Notes under the pieces: generated by a model
Database searches by the model: none
Told to the model about the DNA's origin: nothing
What the model saw: only the letters and a program-made list of their open reading frames with translations
In this document: positions 42,061 to 50,779 of the stretch, one piece after another
Numbering within the stretch: position 1 is the first letter of the stretch
Layout of the letters: every line of letters starts with the position of its first letter
Assembly: GCF_900102525.1 (NCBI RefSeq)
Contig: NZ_FNBZ01000003.1
Coordinates: forward strand, 248,001 to 312,000
Direction: 5' to 3'
Source: Allobosea robiniae
GTDB taxonomy: Bacteria > Pseudomonadota > Alphaproteobacteria > Rhizobiales > Beijerinckiaceae
DNA length: 64,000 bases
Position numbers and translations under genes: made by a program

Positions 42061-42626
42061 TCCAGTTCCGAATCCCAGTAGAGGTAATCGAGCCAGCTTT
42101 CGTGCAGGTAATTCGGCGGGAAGAGCTTACCGTTGCGATGGAGGTCGTTGACCGTCGGCGCAAAGGGCTTCTGGGCCGGGAACATCTCGACTGCGGCCGG
42201 CATCTTGTCGCCCTTGCGCAGGTTGCAGGGCGAGCAGGCGGCGACGACGTTTTCCCAGGTGGTCAGGCCGCCCTTCGAGCGCGGGACGACATGGTCGAAG
42301 GTCAATTCGTCGCGCGTATTGCAATACTGGCAGGCGAAGCGGTCGCGCAGGAAGACGTTGAAGCGGGTGAAGGCCGGGGTCCGAGAGGGCTTGATATAGC
42401 TCTTGAGCGAGACCACCGAGGGCAGCCGCATGTCGAAGCTCGGGCTGCGGACGACGGTGTCGTATTCGGAGACGATGTTGACGCGGTCCATGAAGACCGC
42501 CTTGATCGCGTCCTGCCAGCTCCACAGCGACAGGGGATAGTAGCTGAGCGGCCGGAAATCGGCGTTCAGCACCAAAGCCGGACAGCCGTCCGGCGATGCC
42601 ATCGGATGCATCACATGCGCCGTCAA
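42054..42626 (-). CDS. HNH endonuclease
   Basis: A 190-residue protein with a C-terminal HNH domain. It shows FACQYCNTRDELTFDHVVPRSKGG, with the zinc Cys pair and catalytic His, and WENVVAACSPCNLRKGDK, with the second Cys pair and Asn. An N-terminal domain (ALVLNADFRPLSYYPLSLWS) is shared by chromosomal HNH proteins of Alphaproteobacteria, whose role may be in DNA repair. It is not linked to a phage or restriction locus here. The TTG at 42626 has GGAGG upstream; ATG codons at 42611 and 42602 are alternatives. Confidence 0.85.
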   Translation of the reverse strand: MTAHVMHPMASPDGCPALVLNADFRPLSYYPLSLWSWQDAIKAVFMDRVNIVSEYDTVVRSPSFDMRLPSVVSLKSYIKPSRTPAFTRFNVFLRDRFACQYCNTRDELTFDHVVPRSKGGLTTWENVVAACSPCNLRKGDKMPAAVEMFPAQKPFAPTVNDLHRNGKLFPPNYLHESWLDYLYWDSELEP

Positions 42627-42833
42627 ACCCGTCGCACCTCCGCTTCATCGAGCGAGACGAATCCCGCCCAAGGATCAATGTAAGCGCGAGACGACAGGAA
42701 TGTGAAGGAACTTATTGCGCCTGCGTTGCGGCGCCCGGCATGAGGTGCGGCACATAATCGCCCGACTTCGCCGGTAGTCGCCGGACAGGCCCTGTGGGGT
42801 CGATTCGTGGACGAAACACCGGAGGGTCCGCCC

Positions 42834-43340
42834 GTGAAGGCCAAGCTTGCCGCGTTCCTTGCCCTGATGATCCTGATTGCGCCGGCTTCCGCCGCGGAGA
42901 TCCGGGTCGAAGGCGCGCAGATGTCGCGCGATTTCGCCTGCGAGGACGGGCAGGATGTTTCGATCTCCGGCGCCGGACACAAGGTCGTGCTCACCGGCCG
43001 CTGCGGTGCGGTGAACGTGCACGGCGCGGATCACATCGTGTCGTTCGAGACGGCCCGGGAGATCGCCGTCAGCGGCATCGCCAATACGGTCGAGGGCGGC
43101 ACGACCGGGGGGCTCGTCGTCGAAACGGCCAAGAATAAGGTCAAGGCGACCGTGAAGGCGGCGGAGACGGCGAAGATCGACGTCTCGGGCGCCGATCAGA
43201 AGCTCGAGTTGACGCTTGCGGGCCCCACGCAGATCGAGGTGCAGGGCGCCAAGAACGCTGTCGAATGGCGCGCCGAGGCTGGGATCAAGGCGCCATCGGT
43301 TTCGGCCGGGGGCGTCGAGAATCGGATCAGCCGCCGCTGA
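42834..43340 (+). CDS. DUF3060-type exported protein
   Basis: A 168-residue protein with signal peptide KLAAFLALMILIAPASAAE. Repeated short strands follow, of the type CEDGQDVSISGAGHKVVLTG and ADHIVSFETAREIAVSG, as in DUF3060 proteins. This pattern suggests a small beta-helix or beta-sheet repeat exposed in the periplasm. The role is unknown. GTG 42834 is preferred since GGAGGG lies 7 bases upstream and the signal peptide then has a normal n-region. Confidence 0.75.
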   Translation: MKAKLAAFLALMILIAPASAAEIRVEGAQMSRDFACEDGQDVSISGAGHKVVLTGRCGAVNVHGADHIVSFETAREIAVSGIANTVEGGTTGGLVVETAKNKVKATVKAAETAKIDVSGADQKLELTLAGPTQIEVQGAKNAVEWRAEAGIKAPSVSAGGVENRISRR

Positions 43341-43351
43341 GGCGGCGGCTG
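43328..43351 (+). terminator. Hairpin overlapping the DUF3060 gene stop
   Basis: CAGCCGCCGC and GCGGCGGCTG form a perfect 10-base stem, with the TGA stop codon inside the 4-base loop. It lies between convergent genes and probably ends transcription, although no T-tract follows. Confidence 0.55.
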
Positions 43352-43370
43352 CGAAGCAGAATCGATCCGC

Positions 43371-44255
43371 TCAACGGGTCGGGACGGGCTTCTCGCCGCG
43401 ATAGTCGTAGAAGCCGCGCTTGGTCTTGCGGCCGAGCCAGCCGGCCTCGACATATTTCACCAGCAATGGGCAGGGGCGGTATTTCGAGTCGGCCAGCCCG
43501 TCATGGAGCACCTGCATCACCGAAAGGCAGGTATCGAGGCCGATGAAATCGGCGAGCTGGAGCGGGCCCATCGGGTGGTTGGCGCCGAGCCGCATGGCGG
43601 TGTCGATCGCGTCGACCGAGCCGACACCCTCATAGAGCGTGTAGACGGCCTCGTTGATCATCGGCAGCAGGATGCGGTTGACGATGAAGGCCGGGAAATC
43701 CTCGGAGACCGAGACGGTCTTGTGCAGGCTGCCAACGAGGTTCTTGGCGCGCTCGAAGGTGCCGTCATCGGTAGCGATGCCACGGATCAGCTCGACGAGC
43801 TGCATCAACGGCACCGGATTCATGAAATGAATGCCGATGAAGTGCTCCGGGCGATCGGTCGCTGCGGCAAGGCGGGTGATCGAGATCGAGGAGGTGTTGG
43901 AGGCCAGGATCGCGTCCGGGCGCAGATGCGGGCAGACTGCCGTGAAGATCTTGCGCTTGACCTCCTCGTTCTCGGTCGCGGCCTCGATCACGAGGTCGCA
44001 ATCGCCGAGATCGGCGAGGCCGACGGCGGGCTGGATGCGGGCGATGGCCGCACGGCGCTCATCCTCCGCCAGCGCACCCTTCGAGACCTGCCGGGCCATG
44101 TTGCCGTCGATCGTGGCGAGCGCGGCGTTGATGCGCTCCTCGGCGATGTCGTGCAGCTTGATGTCGAAGCCGGCGGCCGCCGCGACATGGGCGATGCCGT
44201 TGCCCATCTGGCCTGCCCCGATAATGCCGATCGTCTTGATCGCGTGGTCCGACAT
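43371..44255 (-). CDS. 3-hydroxybutyryl-CoA / 3-hydroxyacyl-CoA dehydrogenase
   Basis: A 294-residue NAD-dependent enzyme. The Rossmann motif is GIIGAGQMGNGIAHVAAAAG near the N-terminus. The catalytic region has FIGIHFMNPVPLMQLVELI, with the conserved His. The C-terminal dimerisation domain ends RKTKRGFYDYRGEKPV. It interconverts 3-hydroxybutyryl-CoA and acetoacetyl-CoA and needs electron flow through ETF, whose genes are just upstream in the same direction (etfB, etfA). Confidence 0.9.
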   Translation of the reverse strand: MSDHAIKTIGIIGAGQMGNGIAHVAAAAGFDIKLHDIAEERINAALATIDGNMARQVSKGALAEDERRAAIARIQPAVGLADLGDCDLVIEAATENEEVKRKIFTAVCPHLRPDAILASNTSSISITRLAAATDRPEHFIGIHFMNPVPLMQLVELIRGIATDDGTFERAKNLVGSLHKTVSVSEDFPAFIVNRILLPMINEAVYTLYEGVGSVDAIDTAMRLGANHPMGPLQLADFIGLDTCLSVMQVLHDGLADSKYRPCPLLVKYVEAGWLGRKTKRGFYDYRGEKPVPTR

Positions 44256-44299
44256 GGTTTGATCCCGGATGAAACGTTCAGGCTCCCGCAGGAGCGGAA

Positions 44300-44321
44300 C
44301 GGGCCGCCCTGAGGCGGCCCG
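44300..44321 (-). terminator. Hairpin between etfA and the 3-hydroxyacyl-CoA dehydrogenase gene
   Basis: CGGGCCGCC and GGCGGCCCG form a 9-base perfect stem with a CTGA loop, starting 18 bases beyond the etfA stop. It may terminate or attenuate transcription, or stabilise the etf mRNA end. Confidence 0.5.
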
Positions 44322-44338
44322 GAAGGGCGGTGCCGGCC

Positions 44339-45283
44339 TTACTTGCCGGCTTTGGCGAGCTCGGCGTCGAGCTCTGGCAGGATCGTGAAGAGGTCGCCGA
44401 CGAGGCCGTAATCGGCGATCTGGAAGATCGGGGCTTCCTCGTCCTTGTTGATGGCGACGATGACCTTCGAGTCCTTCATGCCGGCGAGATGCTGGATCGC
44501 GCCGGAAATGCCGACCGCGATATAGAGCTCGGGCGCGACCACCTTGCCGGTCTGGCCGACCTGCCAGTCGTTCGGGGCGTAGCCGGCATCGACCGCGGCG
44601 CGCGAGGCGCCCATCGCAGCACCGAGCTTGTCGGCGACGGGCTCGATCACCTTGCCGAAATTCTCGGCCGAGGCCAGCGCGCGGCCGCCGGAGATGATGA
44701 TCTTGGCCGAGGCCAGCTCCGGACGGTCGGACTTGGCGACCTCCTCGCCCTTGAAGGACGAGTTGCCGGGGTTCTCGGCCGCCGCGACGGCCTCGACCGC
44801 GGCCGAGCCGCCTTCGCCCGCCGCCGCGAAGGAGGCGGTGCGGATGGTCAGCAGCTTCTTGGCGTCGGTCGACTGCACGGTCTGGATCGCGTTGCCGGCA
44901 TAGACCGGGCGCTCGAAGGTGTCGGGCGAGACGATGCCGCTGACATCGGAGACCTGCATCACGTCGAGCAGGGCTGCGACCCGCGGCAGCACGTTCTTGC
45001 CGGTGGTGGTCGAGGGCGCGACGATGGCGTCGTAGCCGTCCGCGAGCTTGACGATCAGCGCGGCAAGCGGCTCGGCCAGCGCATGGCCGTAAGCCGCGTC
45101 ATCGGCGAGCAGCACCTTCTCGACGCCGGCAAGCTTGGCGGCGGCATCGGCCGCGCCCTTCGAACCCTGACCCGCGACGAGGATATGGACGGGGCCGCCG
45201 AGCTTGGCGGCAGCCGTCAGTGCCTTGGCGGTGGCGTCCTTGATCGAGGCGTTGTCGTGTTCGGCGATCAGCAGCGTGGTCAT
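44339..45283 (-). CDS. etfA: Electron transfer flavoprotein subunit alpha
   Basis: A 314-residue subunit. The N-terminal domain starts [18 protein letters not shown]. The FAD-binding C-terminal region contains [20 protein letters not shown] and [19 protein letters not shown], which hold the FAD in ETF. It accepts electrons from acyl-CoA dehydrogenases and passes them to ETF-quinone oxidoreductase. The ATG at 45283 shares its first base with the stop of etfB (TGATG), so translation is coupled. Confidence 0.93.
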   Translation of the reverse strand: MTTLLIAEHDNASIKDATAKALTAAAKLGGPVHILVAGQGSKGAADAAAKLAGVEKVLLADDAAYGHALAEPLAALIVKLADGYDAIVAPSTTTGKNVLPRVAALLDVMQVSDVSGIVSPDTFERPVYAGNAIQTVQSTDAKKLLTIRTASFAAAGEGGSAAVEAVAAAENPGNSSFKGEEVAKSDRPELASAKIIISGGRALASAENFGKVIEPVADKLGAAMGASRAAVDAGYAPNDWQVGQTGKVVAPELYIAVGISGAIQHLAGMKDSKVIVAINKDEEAPIFQIADYGLVGDLFTILPELDAELAKAGK

Positions 45284-46029
45284 CAGATCACCCCGGCGGT
45301 CTTGAGCTTGGAGACGAGTTCGGCGGCGTTGGCCACCTTGACGCCGGCGGAACGGCCAGCGGGCTCGACCGTCTTCAGAACTTTCAGGCGTGGGCTCACA
45401 TCGACGCCGAGCGCTTCGGCCGAGGTCTCGTCGAGCGGCTTCTTCTTCGCCTTCATGATGTTGGGCAGCGAGGCATAGCGCGGCTCGTTGAGACGCAGGT
45501 CCGTGGTGACGATCGCCGGGAGCTTGAGCGAAACGGTCTGCAGGCCGCCATCGACCTCGCGGGTGACGTCGACCGAATCTGCGGAAAGCTCGACCTTGGA
45601 CGCAAACGTGCCCTGGCCCCAGCCGAGGAGGGCTGCGAGCATCTGGCCGGTCTGGTTGCAATCGTCGTCGATCGCCTGCTTGCCGAGGATGACGAGACCG
45701 GGGCCTTCCTGCTCGACCACCTTCTTCAGGAGCTTGGCGACGGCGAGCGGCTCGACGATGCCGTCGACCTTCACGAGGATGCCGCGGTCGGCGCCCATGG
45801 CGAGGCCGGTGCGGATCGTCTCGGCCGCCTGCGCCGGGCCGATCGAGACCACGATCACCTCGGTCGCCTTGCCGGCTTCCTTCAGGCGCAGCGCCTCCTC
45901 GACGGCGATCTCGTCGAACGGGTTCATCGACATCTTCACGTTCGCCAGTTCGACGCCCGAACCGTCCGCTTTCACGCGGATCTTCACGTTGTAGTCAACC
46001 ACCCGCTTCACGGGCACCAAGATCTTCAT
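45283..46029 (-). CDS. etfB: Electron transfer flavoprotein subunit beta
   Basis: A 248-residue subunit. It begins [19 protein letters not shown] and shows the ETF beta signature [19 protein letters not shown] near residue 30. Further on comes [20 protein letters not shown]. It forms the AMP/FAD-binding partner of EtfA. The ATG at 46029 gives the usual length. A promoter with TTGACA and 17-base spacing lies about 100 bases upstream. Confidence 0.93.
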   Translation of the reverse strand: MKILVPVKRVVDYNVKIRVKADGSGVELANVKMSMNPFDEIAVEEALRLKEAGKATEVIVVSIGPAQAAETIRTGLAMGADRGILVKVDGIVEPLAVAKLLKKVVEQEGPGLVILGKQAIDDDCNQTGQMLAALLGWGQGTFASKVELSADSVDVTREVDGGLQTVSLKLPAIVTTDLRLNEPRYASLPNIMKAKKKPLDETSAEALGVDVSPRLKVLKTVEPAGRSAGVKVANAAELVSKLKTAGVI

Positions 46030-46124
46030 CGCCAGATCACCGTTCAGAAGAGATGAGCCTCGCACCGCACTGCACCTGACGGCAGGACAGCGGCATCGCG
46101 GCCCTCGGCTGGAATGCGCTGGGA

Positions 46125-46153
46125 CCGTAGCGACGCCCGTTTGCGCTTGTCAA
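46125..46153 (-). promoter_or_regulatory. Predicted promoter of etfBA
   Basis: On the leftward strand TTGACA (46153-46148) is followed after 17 bases by CTACGG (46130-46125), which partly fits the CTATAT -10 element of rhizobial housekeeping promoters. It lies about 100 bases before etfB. Confidence 0.45.
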
Positions 46154-46193
46154 CGCCCGTCCAGGCACGGCTCGGGGGCAAAACAGCGCGGCT

Positions 46194-46892
46194 TCAGCCA
46201 CGGGCGGGCTTGCGCCCGAACAGCGCGATGCTGCGGTGCACGAAGAGCGGGGTCAGGGCGGCGCCCGTCGCCAGCCCGCCAAGGTGCGCCCACCAGCCGA
46301 CATTGCCGTCGGCACCGAGCAGGGCGGCGGCGGCCTGCAGCAGGACCCAGCCGCCGAGCGCGTAGAGCGCGGGGATGTGGATCGGAATCCAGTTGAAGGC
46401 GAGCCCCCAGATCCGGACCTGCGGATAGATCATCAGATAGGAGGCGATGACGCCGGAGATGGCGCCGGAGGCGCCGATCAGGGGCTGCTCCGACCCGGGA
46501 TACATGCCGGCATGGAAGAGGGAACCGCCGAGCCCGCAGAGGAAGAAGAAGGCGAGGAAGCGCAGATGCCCCATCGCATCCTCGACATTGTCGCCGAAGA
46601 CCCAGAGGAACAGCATGTTGCCGACGAGATGGGCGACATTGGCGTGCAGCAGCACATTGGTGAACAGGGTCGCCCAGGCCGGGACATGGGCAAGGCCTTC
46701 CGGCAATTGCGCCGTGCCGAACAGCACCGAGGGAATCATGCCGAAACCGGCCATGATCGCGAGCTCGGCTTCCTGGCTCGGCCAGAGCTGCAAGGCGATC
46801 TGCAGGGCGATGCAGGCGCCGATCAGCCCGTAGGTGATATAGGGCGTGCGCATGAAGCGCAGCGGTACACCGTCATGCAGAGGGACGAACAT
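46194..46892 (-). CDS. Rhomboid-family intramembrane serine protease
   Basis: A 232-residue, six-helix membrane protein. The active site is the Ser of IGASGAISGVIA (Ser142) and the His of WWAHLGGLATGA (His203). HLVGNMLFLWVFG carries the oxyanion-associated Asn. Both catalytic residues are present, so it should be an active protease. Substrates are unknown. It lies 6 bases after the cobalamin adenosyltransferase gene. Confidence 0.9.
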   Translation of the reverse strand: MFVPLHDGVPLRFMRTPYITYGLIGACIALQIALQLWPSQEAELAIMAGFGMIPSVLFGTAQLPEGLAHVPAWATLFTNVLLHANVAHLVGNMLFLWVFGDNVEDAMGHLRFLAFFFLCGLGGSLFHAGMYPGSEQPLIGASGAISGVIASYLMIYPQVRIWGLAFNWIPIHIPALYALGGWVLLQAAAALLGADGNVGWWAHLGGLATGAALTPLFVHRSIALFGRKPARG

Positions 46893-46898
46893 GGTGGC

Positions 46899-47480
46899 TC
46901 AGCGGTTCTGGCCGGGCACCCAGAGCACGTCGCCGGCTGCCTTGGCATTGAGGTAGCGGGAGGCGACGAACAGGAAGTCCGAGAGGCGGTTGATGTATTT
47001 GAGCGCGGGCGCGGCAACCGTCTCGCCTTCGGTCACGGCAAGCTCGGTCATCAGGCGCTCGGCCCTTCGGCTGACGGTACGGGCGAGATGGAGATGGGTT
47101 GCGGCCGGGGTTCCGCCGGGCAGGACGAAGGAGCGCAAGGGAGCGAGATCGGCGTTCAGTTCGTCGATCTCGGCCTCGATCCGGTCGACCTGGGCCTGGA
47201 CGATGCGCAGCGGCTCGAAGGCCAGGGGCTTGTCGGTCTCGGGTGTCGAGAGGTCGGCGCCGAGATCGAAGAGATCGTTGCTGATGCGGCCGAGCATGGC
47301 GTCGACCAGGGCGTCTTCCGTCGCCGCATGGAGGCGGGCGAGGCCCACACAGGCATTGGTCTCGTCGACGGTGCCATAGGCGGCGACGCGCAGGTCGGAT
47401 TTCGGCCGGCGCGGGCCGCTCGTCAGTCCGGTCGTGCCGTTGTCGCCGGTGCGCGTGTAGATGCGGTTGAGCTTGACCAT
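46899..47480 (-). CDS. Cob(I)yrinic acid a,c-diamide adenosyltransferase, PduO type
   Basis: A 193-residue ATP:cob(I)alamin adenosyltransferase. The N-terminal phosphate-binding motif is IYTRTGDNGTTGL, and the helical core shows FVLPGG and RTVSRRAERLMTEL, with the conserved Arg and Glu. It makes adenosylcobalamin, the cofactor of methylmalonyl-CoA mutase. The ATG at 47480 is used; upstream extension has no family match. It is co-directional with the rhomboid and etf genes. Confidence 0.92.
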   Translation of the reverse strand: MVKLNRIYTRTGDNGTTGLTSGPRRPKSDLRVAAYGTVDETNACVGLARLHAATEDALVDAMLGRISNDLFDLGADLSTPETDKPLAFEPLRIVQAQVDRIEAEIDELNADLAPLRSFVLPGGTPAATHLHLARTVSRRAERLMTELAVTEGETVAAPALKYINRLSDFLFVASRYLNAKAAGDVLWVPGQNR

Positions 47481-47538
47481 GCCATGCTTATAGCGTGGCT
47501 GCGGCGGGACGGAAGCGCGTTTGCGGCGTAGCCGGGCT

Positions 47539-48135
47539 TCAGAAGGTGTAGCCCAGCCTTGCGCCGATATTGGCGGGGCCACGGCTGGTCGTGCCAGGCT
47601 TGTCGGAGCAGCCGACCGTGCTGAAATGCTCGAGCGTGGTGACGAGGCTCCAGCGGTCCGAGAGCCGGAAGCCGAGGGCGGCAGCTTCGCGCGTGCCGGT
47701 ATTGCAGCCGAGCGCGAGGCGATTCTCGGGGACGACCAGGCCGGTCTTGCCGTCGTTCAAGGCGGCACCGAGGCTCGCCTCGACGAAGATGTCGCGGGTC
47801 ACGTCGAAGGTCCAGGTCGCCCCGGCATAGGCATAGCGCGTACCGTTGAGGTTGACGCTCGCGCCGATGTTGAAGCGGGGGATGAAGGTCGCCGCGATGC
47901 GATCGCTCAGGGGAAGGAGGCGTGGCGACAGGAGGTCGGCGCTCAGGTTCGGCAGGCCGCTCTCCCGGCCACCGGGATTGGCAAGGCCGGCGCCGATGCG
48001 GGCTTCCCAGGCAGGGGTGGGCGCTTCGGTGGCGGGGGCGTAGCTGGAGACAGAGCCGGAGAGGGACCGGGTCTGCGCGGAAGCAGCAGAGGCGGCCAGG
48101 CAAACGGCAAGTGACAGCAACGCGACGCGGACCAT
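47539..48135 (-). CDS. PagL-like acyloxyacyl hydrolase / outer-membrane beta-barrel protein
   Basis: A 198-residue exported protein with signal peptide VRVALLSLAVCLAASAASAQ. Amphipathic strands follow, and it ends IGARLGYTF with the C-terminal Phe of outer-membrane barrels. The motif TTLEHFSTVG has the His and Ser at the spacing of the PagL catalytic pair (H-x-S), so lipid A 3-O-deacylation is possible. The rest of the similarity is weak, and it could be a plain barrel. The start at 48135 gives a good signal peptide. Confidence 0.7.
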   Translation of the reverse strand: MVRVALLSLAVCLAASAASAQTRSLSGSVSSYAPATEAPTPAWEARIGAGLANPGGRESGLPNLSADLLSPRLLPLSDRIAATFIPRFNIGASVNLNGTRYAYAGATWTFDVTRDIFVEASLGAALNDGKTGLVVPENRLALGCNTGTREAAALGFRLSDRWSLVTTLEHFSTVGCSDKPGTTSRGPANIGARLGYTF

Positions 48136-48291
48136 GGGCCTTCGGCAATTGAACGTGTGAGCAGGCGTTAGTGAAGCACACATACTCGTGTTCGGAATGT
48201 GGCGAGGCCCGGATGCTCAGGCTCTCGTCCACAGCGGGTTAAGAGATTCAATTCAATTATTTCAAAGGCTTGCGCGCAGTGACGCAGGCGT

Positions 48292-48480
48292 TCAGCCGTT
48301 GCGCCACCACAAGACGATGACGATCAGCACGATGGCGACGAACTGCAGGACGACCCGCAGCCGCATCAACCGCTGCGAGGTATTGGCGCTGCCGCCGCGC
48401 AGCATGTTGATGAGTCCGAGCAGGAGCACGATGGCGACGGCGCCGACCGCGACGGACACGAGAGTGTTCGAAAACGTCAT
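48292..48480 (-). CDS. HIG1-domain small membrane protein
   Basis: A 62-residue protein with two hydrophobic helices. The first is TLVSVAVGAVAIVLLLGLI. The loop NMLRGGSANTSQRLMRLRVVLQ is typical of HIG1 domains, and a second helix ends VLWWRNG. HIG1 proteins associate with cytochrome oxidase in eukaryotes. In Alphaproteobacteria a homologue is commonly encoded upstream of the cobalamin adenosyltransferase, as here. Confidence 0.8.
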   Translation of the reverse strand: MTFSNTLVSVAVGAVAIVLLLGLINMLRGGSANTSQRLMRLRVVLQFVAIVLIVIVLWWRNG

Positions 48481-48552
48481 GGGGATTGGCTTAGGACCAT
48501 GCGAGGAACTTGACCAGCGCCATGATGCGGCTGACGTGGCCTGAGCCGTGGG

Positions 48553-49833
48553 TCAGCTCGTCGCAGCCGTCTGCGCCAGGGCGCGGCTGCGGACGGGCAG
48601 GGAGAGATCGCCGGCAAGCGCGCGGCTGATCGCGGGCAGGCCGTCGAGAAGATCGGGCATGAAGGCCTGTGACGGGGGCGGACGCTGCGGCAGCGCATGG
48701 AGCGCGGCTGCCATCACGCGCGGATCGCGCTCGCCCTCGCCGGTCTGGGAGGGGTCGTAGAGGACGTCGACCAGCTTGAGCTCGTCGGCGCGGCCGGCCC
48801 GGATCGCCTGTTCGAGGCGCGGACGGACGCGGGGCACGATCAGGGCCGGCTTATCGAAGGAGAGGATCTCGCAGAAGGTGTTGTAGCCGCCCATGGCGAC
48901 GACGCAGTGGGCCCGGTTCATCAGCAGTTCCAGGCGCGGCTCGAAGCCGAGCCCTTCGAGCTTGGGATTGCGGGCGATGCGCTCCGCGAATTCCTTGCGC
49001 TTCTCCCGCGACATGAACGGTCCGAAGACGATGAGGGCGGGGAGCGCGATCGTCGGATCGGCCTCATAGGCCGAGATCACCCAGTCGATGACGCCGGCGC
49101 CGTCGCCTCCGCCGCCCGGCGTGACCAGGATGAAGGGCTGCTTGGTGATGCGCGGGTAGCGGTTCGGCGGCATCGGGCTCGGCACCGCGCGCTTGAGATA
49201 GCCCAAGTAACGGAGCTTGTCGGCGAAGCGGTGCTGGCCCGGCAGGCCGGTCAGGGGCTGGTAGACGTTCTCCAGCCCGTAGACGAAGATGTCGTCATAG
49301 ACGGTGTCCAGCGCTTCCAGCGCGCCGTTGCGGCTCCATTCCTCCAGGACGGCGGCGGGCTCGTCGAGCACGTCGCGCAGGCCGAGCACGATGCGTGCGC
49401 CGCGCCGGCGCAGGATGTCGAGCGAGGGCTTCAGTTCGCCGCGCAGGCCGACCGGCTCCTTGTCGACGATGACGACGTCGGGATCGAAGGACAGGACCGT
49501 CTGCTTGATGATGTCGGCCCGCAAACGGATCGTATCGCCGAGGTCGAGATTGAGATGGTGCGGCTCGTAGCTGCCGTCGCTCTGCTTCTCGACGCCGGGA
49601 ATGCGGACATAATCGACGCCGTCGCCGAACTGGAAGCTCGAGATGACGGACGAGCCGGAGACGATGATCACCGAGATATGCGGAAAGCTGGCGATCAGCG
49701 CATTGGCGATGGCGCGGCAGCGGCGGATATGGCCGAGCCCGAAGGTGTCGTGGCTGTAGATCAGGACGCGCGGCGCATGGGGACTGCGCGGCGCACGTTC
49801 GGCACCGGCGAGATCGACGACGTTTGAAGGCAT
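48553..49833 (-). CDS. GT-B-fold glycosyltransferase, MurG-like
   Basis: A 426-residue protein with the nucleotide-sugar fold of GT-B enzymes. The acceptor-side motif is LIYSHDTFGLGHIRRCRAIANAL near residue 25. The C-terminal donor domain contains VTPGGGGDGAGVIDWVISAY and VAMGGYNTFCEILSFDKPALIVPR, resembling the MurG/UGT region that binds the sugar nucleotide. It is the last gene of an operon with a deacetylase, a second glycosyltransferase and an ABC importer. The sugar and acceptor are unknown. Confidence 0.85.
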   Translation of the reverse strand: MPSNVVDLAGAERAPRSPHAPRVLIYSHDTFGLGHIRRCRAIANALIASFPHISVIIVSGSSVISSFQFGDGVDYVRIPGVEKQSDGSYEPHHLNLDLGDTIRLRADIIKQTVLSFDPDVVIVDKEPVGLRGELKPSLDILRRRGARIVLGLRDVLDEPAAVLEEWSRNGALEALDTVYDDIFVYGLENVYQPLTGLPGQHRFADKLRYLGYLKRAVPSPMPPNRYPRITKQPFILVTPGGGGDGAGVIDWVISAYEADPTIALPALIVFGPFMSREKRKEFAERIARNPKLEGLGFEPRLELLMNRAHCVVAMGGYNTFCEILSFDKPALIVPRVRPRLEQAIRAGRADELKLVDVLYDPSQTGEGERDPRVMAAALHALPQRPPPSQAFMPDLLDGLPAISRALAGDLSLPVRSRALAQTAATS

Positions 49834-49981
49834 CGGAACGTCGCCCCCCGGAAAGGCCAGACGACCTCTTGGCGAGGACGAACGCAGTTGGAACTATGGA
49901 GCGATTATAACCGGTCGTCGGGGACGATCCAAGCCCGTCCAGCACCTGTTCCGTTGGGATATCCAACGGCAGCAGATCACG

Positions 49982-50779
49982 TCATCGTAAGCCGGTGACG
50001 CCGCTCGCAGCGTCTTCGGGTGGTGTGACGAACTGGCCGGGATCGATCGTGCGGACCGCCGGGTGAACGGCGGTCGCGGCCAGAATGTCGGACAAGACTG
50101 ACCAGGCGGTCTCGTCGTGGTCGCGATGGTGCAGCAGCAGGCCCAGCTCGATGTCGCCGGCCTCGTTCCGCCGCCACTGTGCCAGTAGAGCGACGAGTTC
50201 GCCCAGGATGTCCGCGGCCGGGCGCCCGACGCGGCCGCCATGCCAGTCCATGACGTCGACATGGGTGTTGAGCAGGCGCGGCCCACCGTCCGACCCCAGG
50301 CGATAGCCGCGGAAGCAGGAGAGACCGGCAAAGCCGAGCGCGCCGAGGCGCGCGGCATGGTTTTGGGCGATGCGGTTCCAGGGTGGCACGAAGACCGGCA
50401 GGACGGCGTCGCCGAGGAGGTCGCGCAGGCGCTGGCGGCCCAACGCGATGTCGGCATCGATATCGGCAGCCTCGCGATCGGCGCCGAACTCTGATTTTTT
50501 GCTGCCGGCAGGTGCGTGGTTCAGGTGGGAAGCGCCATGCTGGCAGGGCCGCAGCAGCGGCATGCCGCGTAGCGTCGGTGCCAGTGCAGGCTCGGCCAGC
50601 AGGGGGATGACCGCGAGCAGGATCGGCGTCGAGAAGCGCTCGGCGAGATCCGAGAGGCGGTCGAGTGCCGGGCTTGGCGCCACGGTGTCGTCGTCGCGCA
50701 ACCAGAGGCCGATCTTTCGTTCGGATGCGCTCCAGTGGTCGAGTTCGAGGGCGAGCGCCTGCCAGGGGGAGACATTCAC
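49982..50779 (-). CDS. Polysaccharide deacetylase-like protein
   Basis: A 265-residue protein with the deacetylase (CE4-like) barrel. The metal/catalytic Asp pair may be in KIGLWLRDDDTVAPS, followed by a His-containing QHGASHLNHAP. FVPPWNRIAQNHAARLGALG fits the second half of the active site. It would remove acetyl groups from amino sugars. No signal peptide is seen, so it may act in the cytoplasm on precursors. It overlaps the upstream glycosyltransferase by 4 bases. Confidence 0.8.
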   Translation of the reverse strand: MNVSPWQALALELDHWSASERKIGLWLRDDDTVAPSPALDRLSDLAERFSTPILLAVIPLLAEPALAPTLRGMPLLRPCQHGASHLNHAPAGSKKSEFGADREAADIDADIALGRQRLRDLLGDAVLPVFVPPWNRIAQNHAARLGALGFAGLSCFRGYRLGSDGGPRLLNTHVDVMDWHGGRVGRPAADILGELVALLAQWRRNEAGDIELGLLLHHRDHDETAWSVLSDILAATAVHPAVRTIDPGQFVTPPEDAASGVTGLR

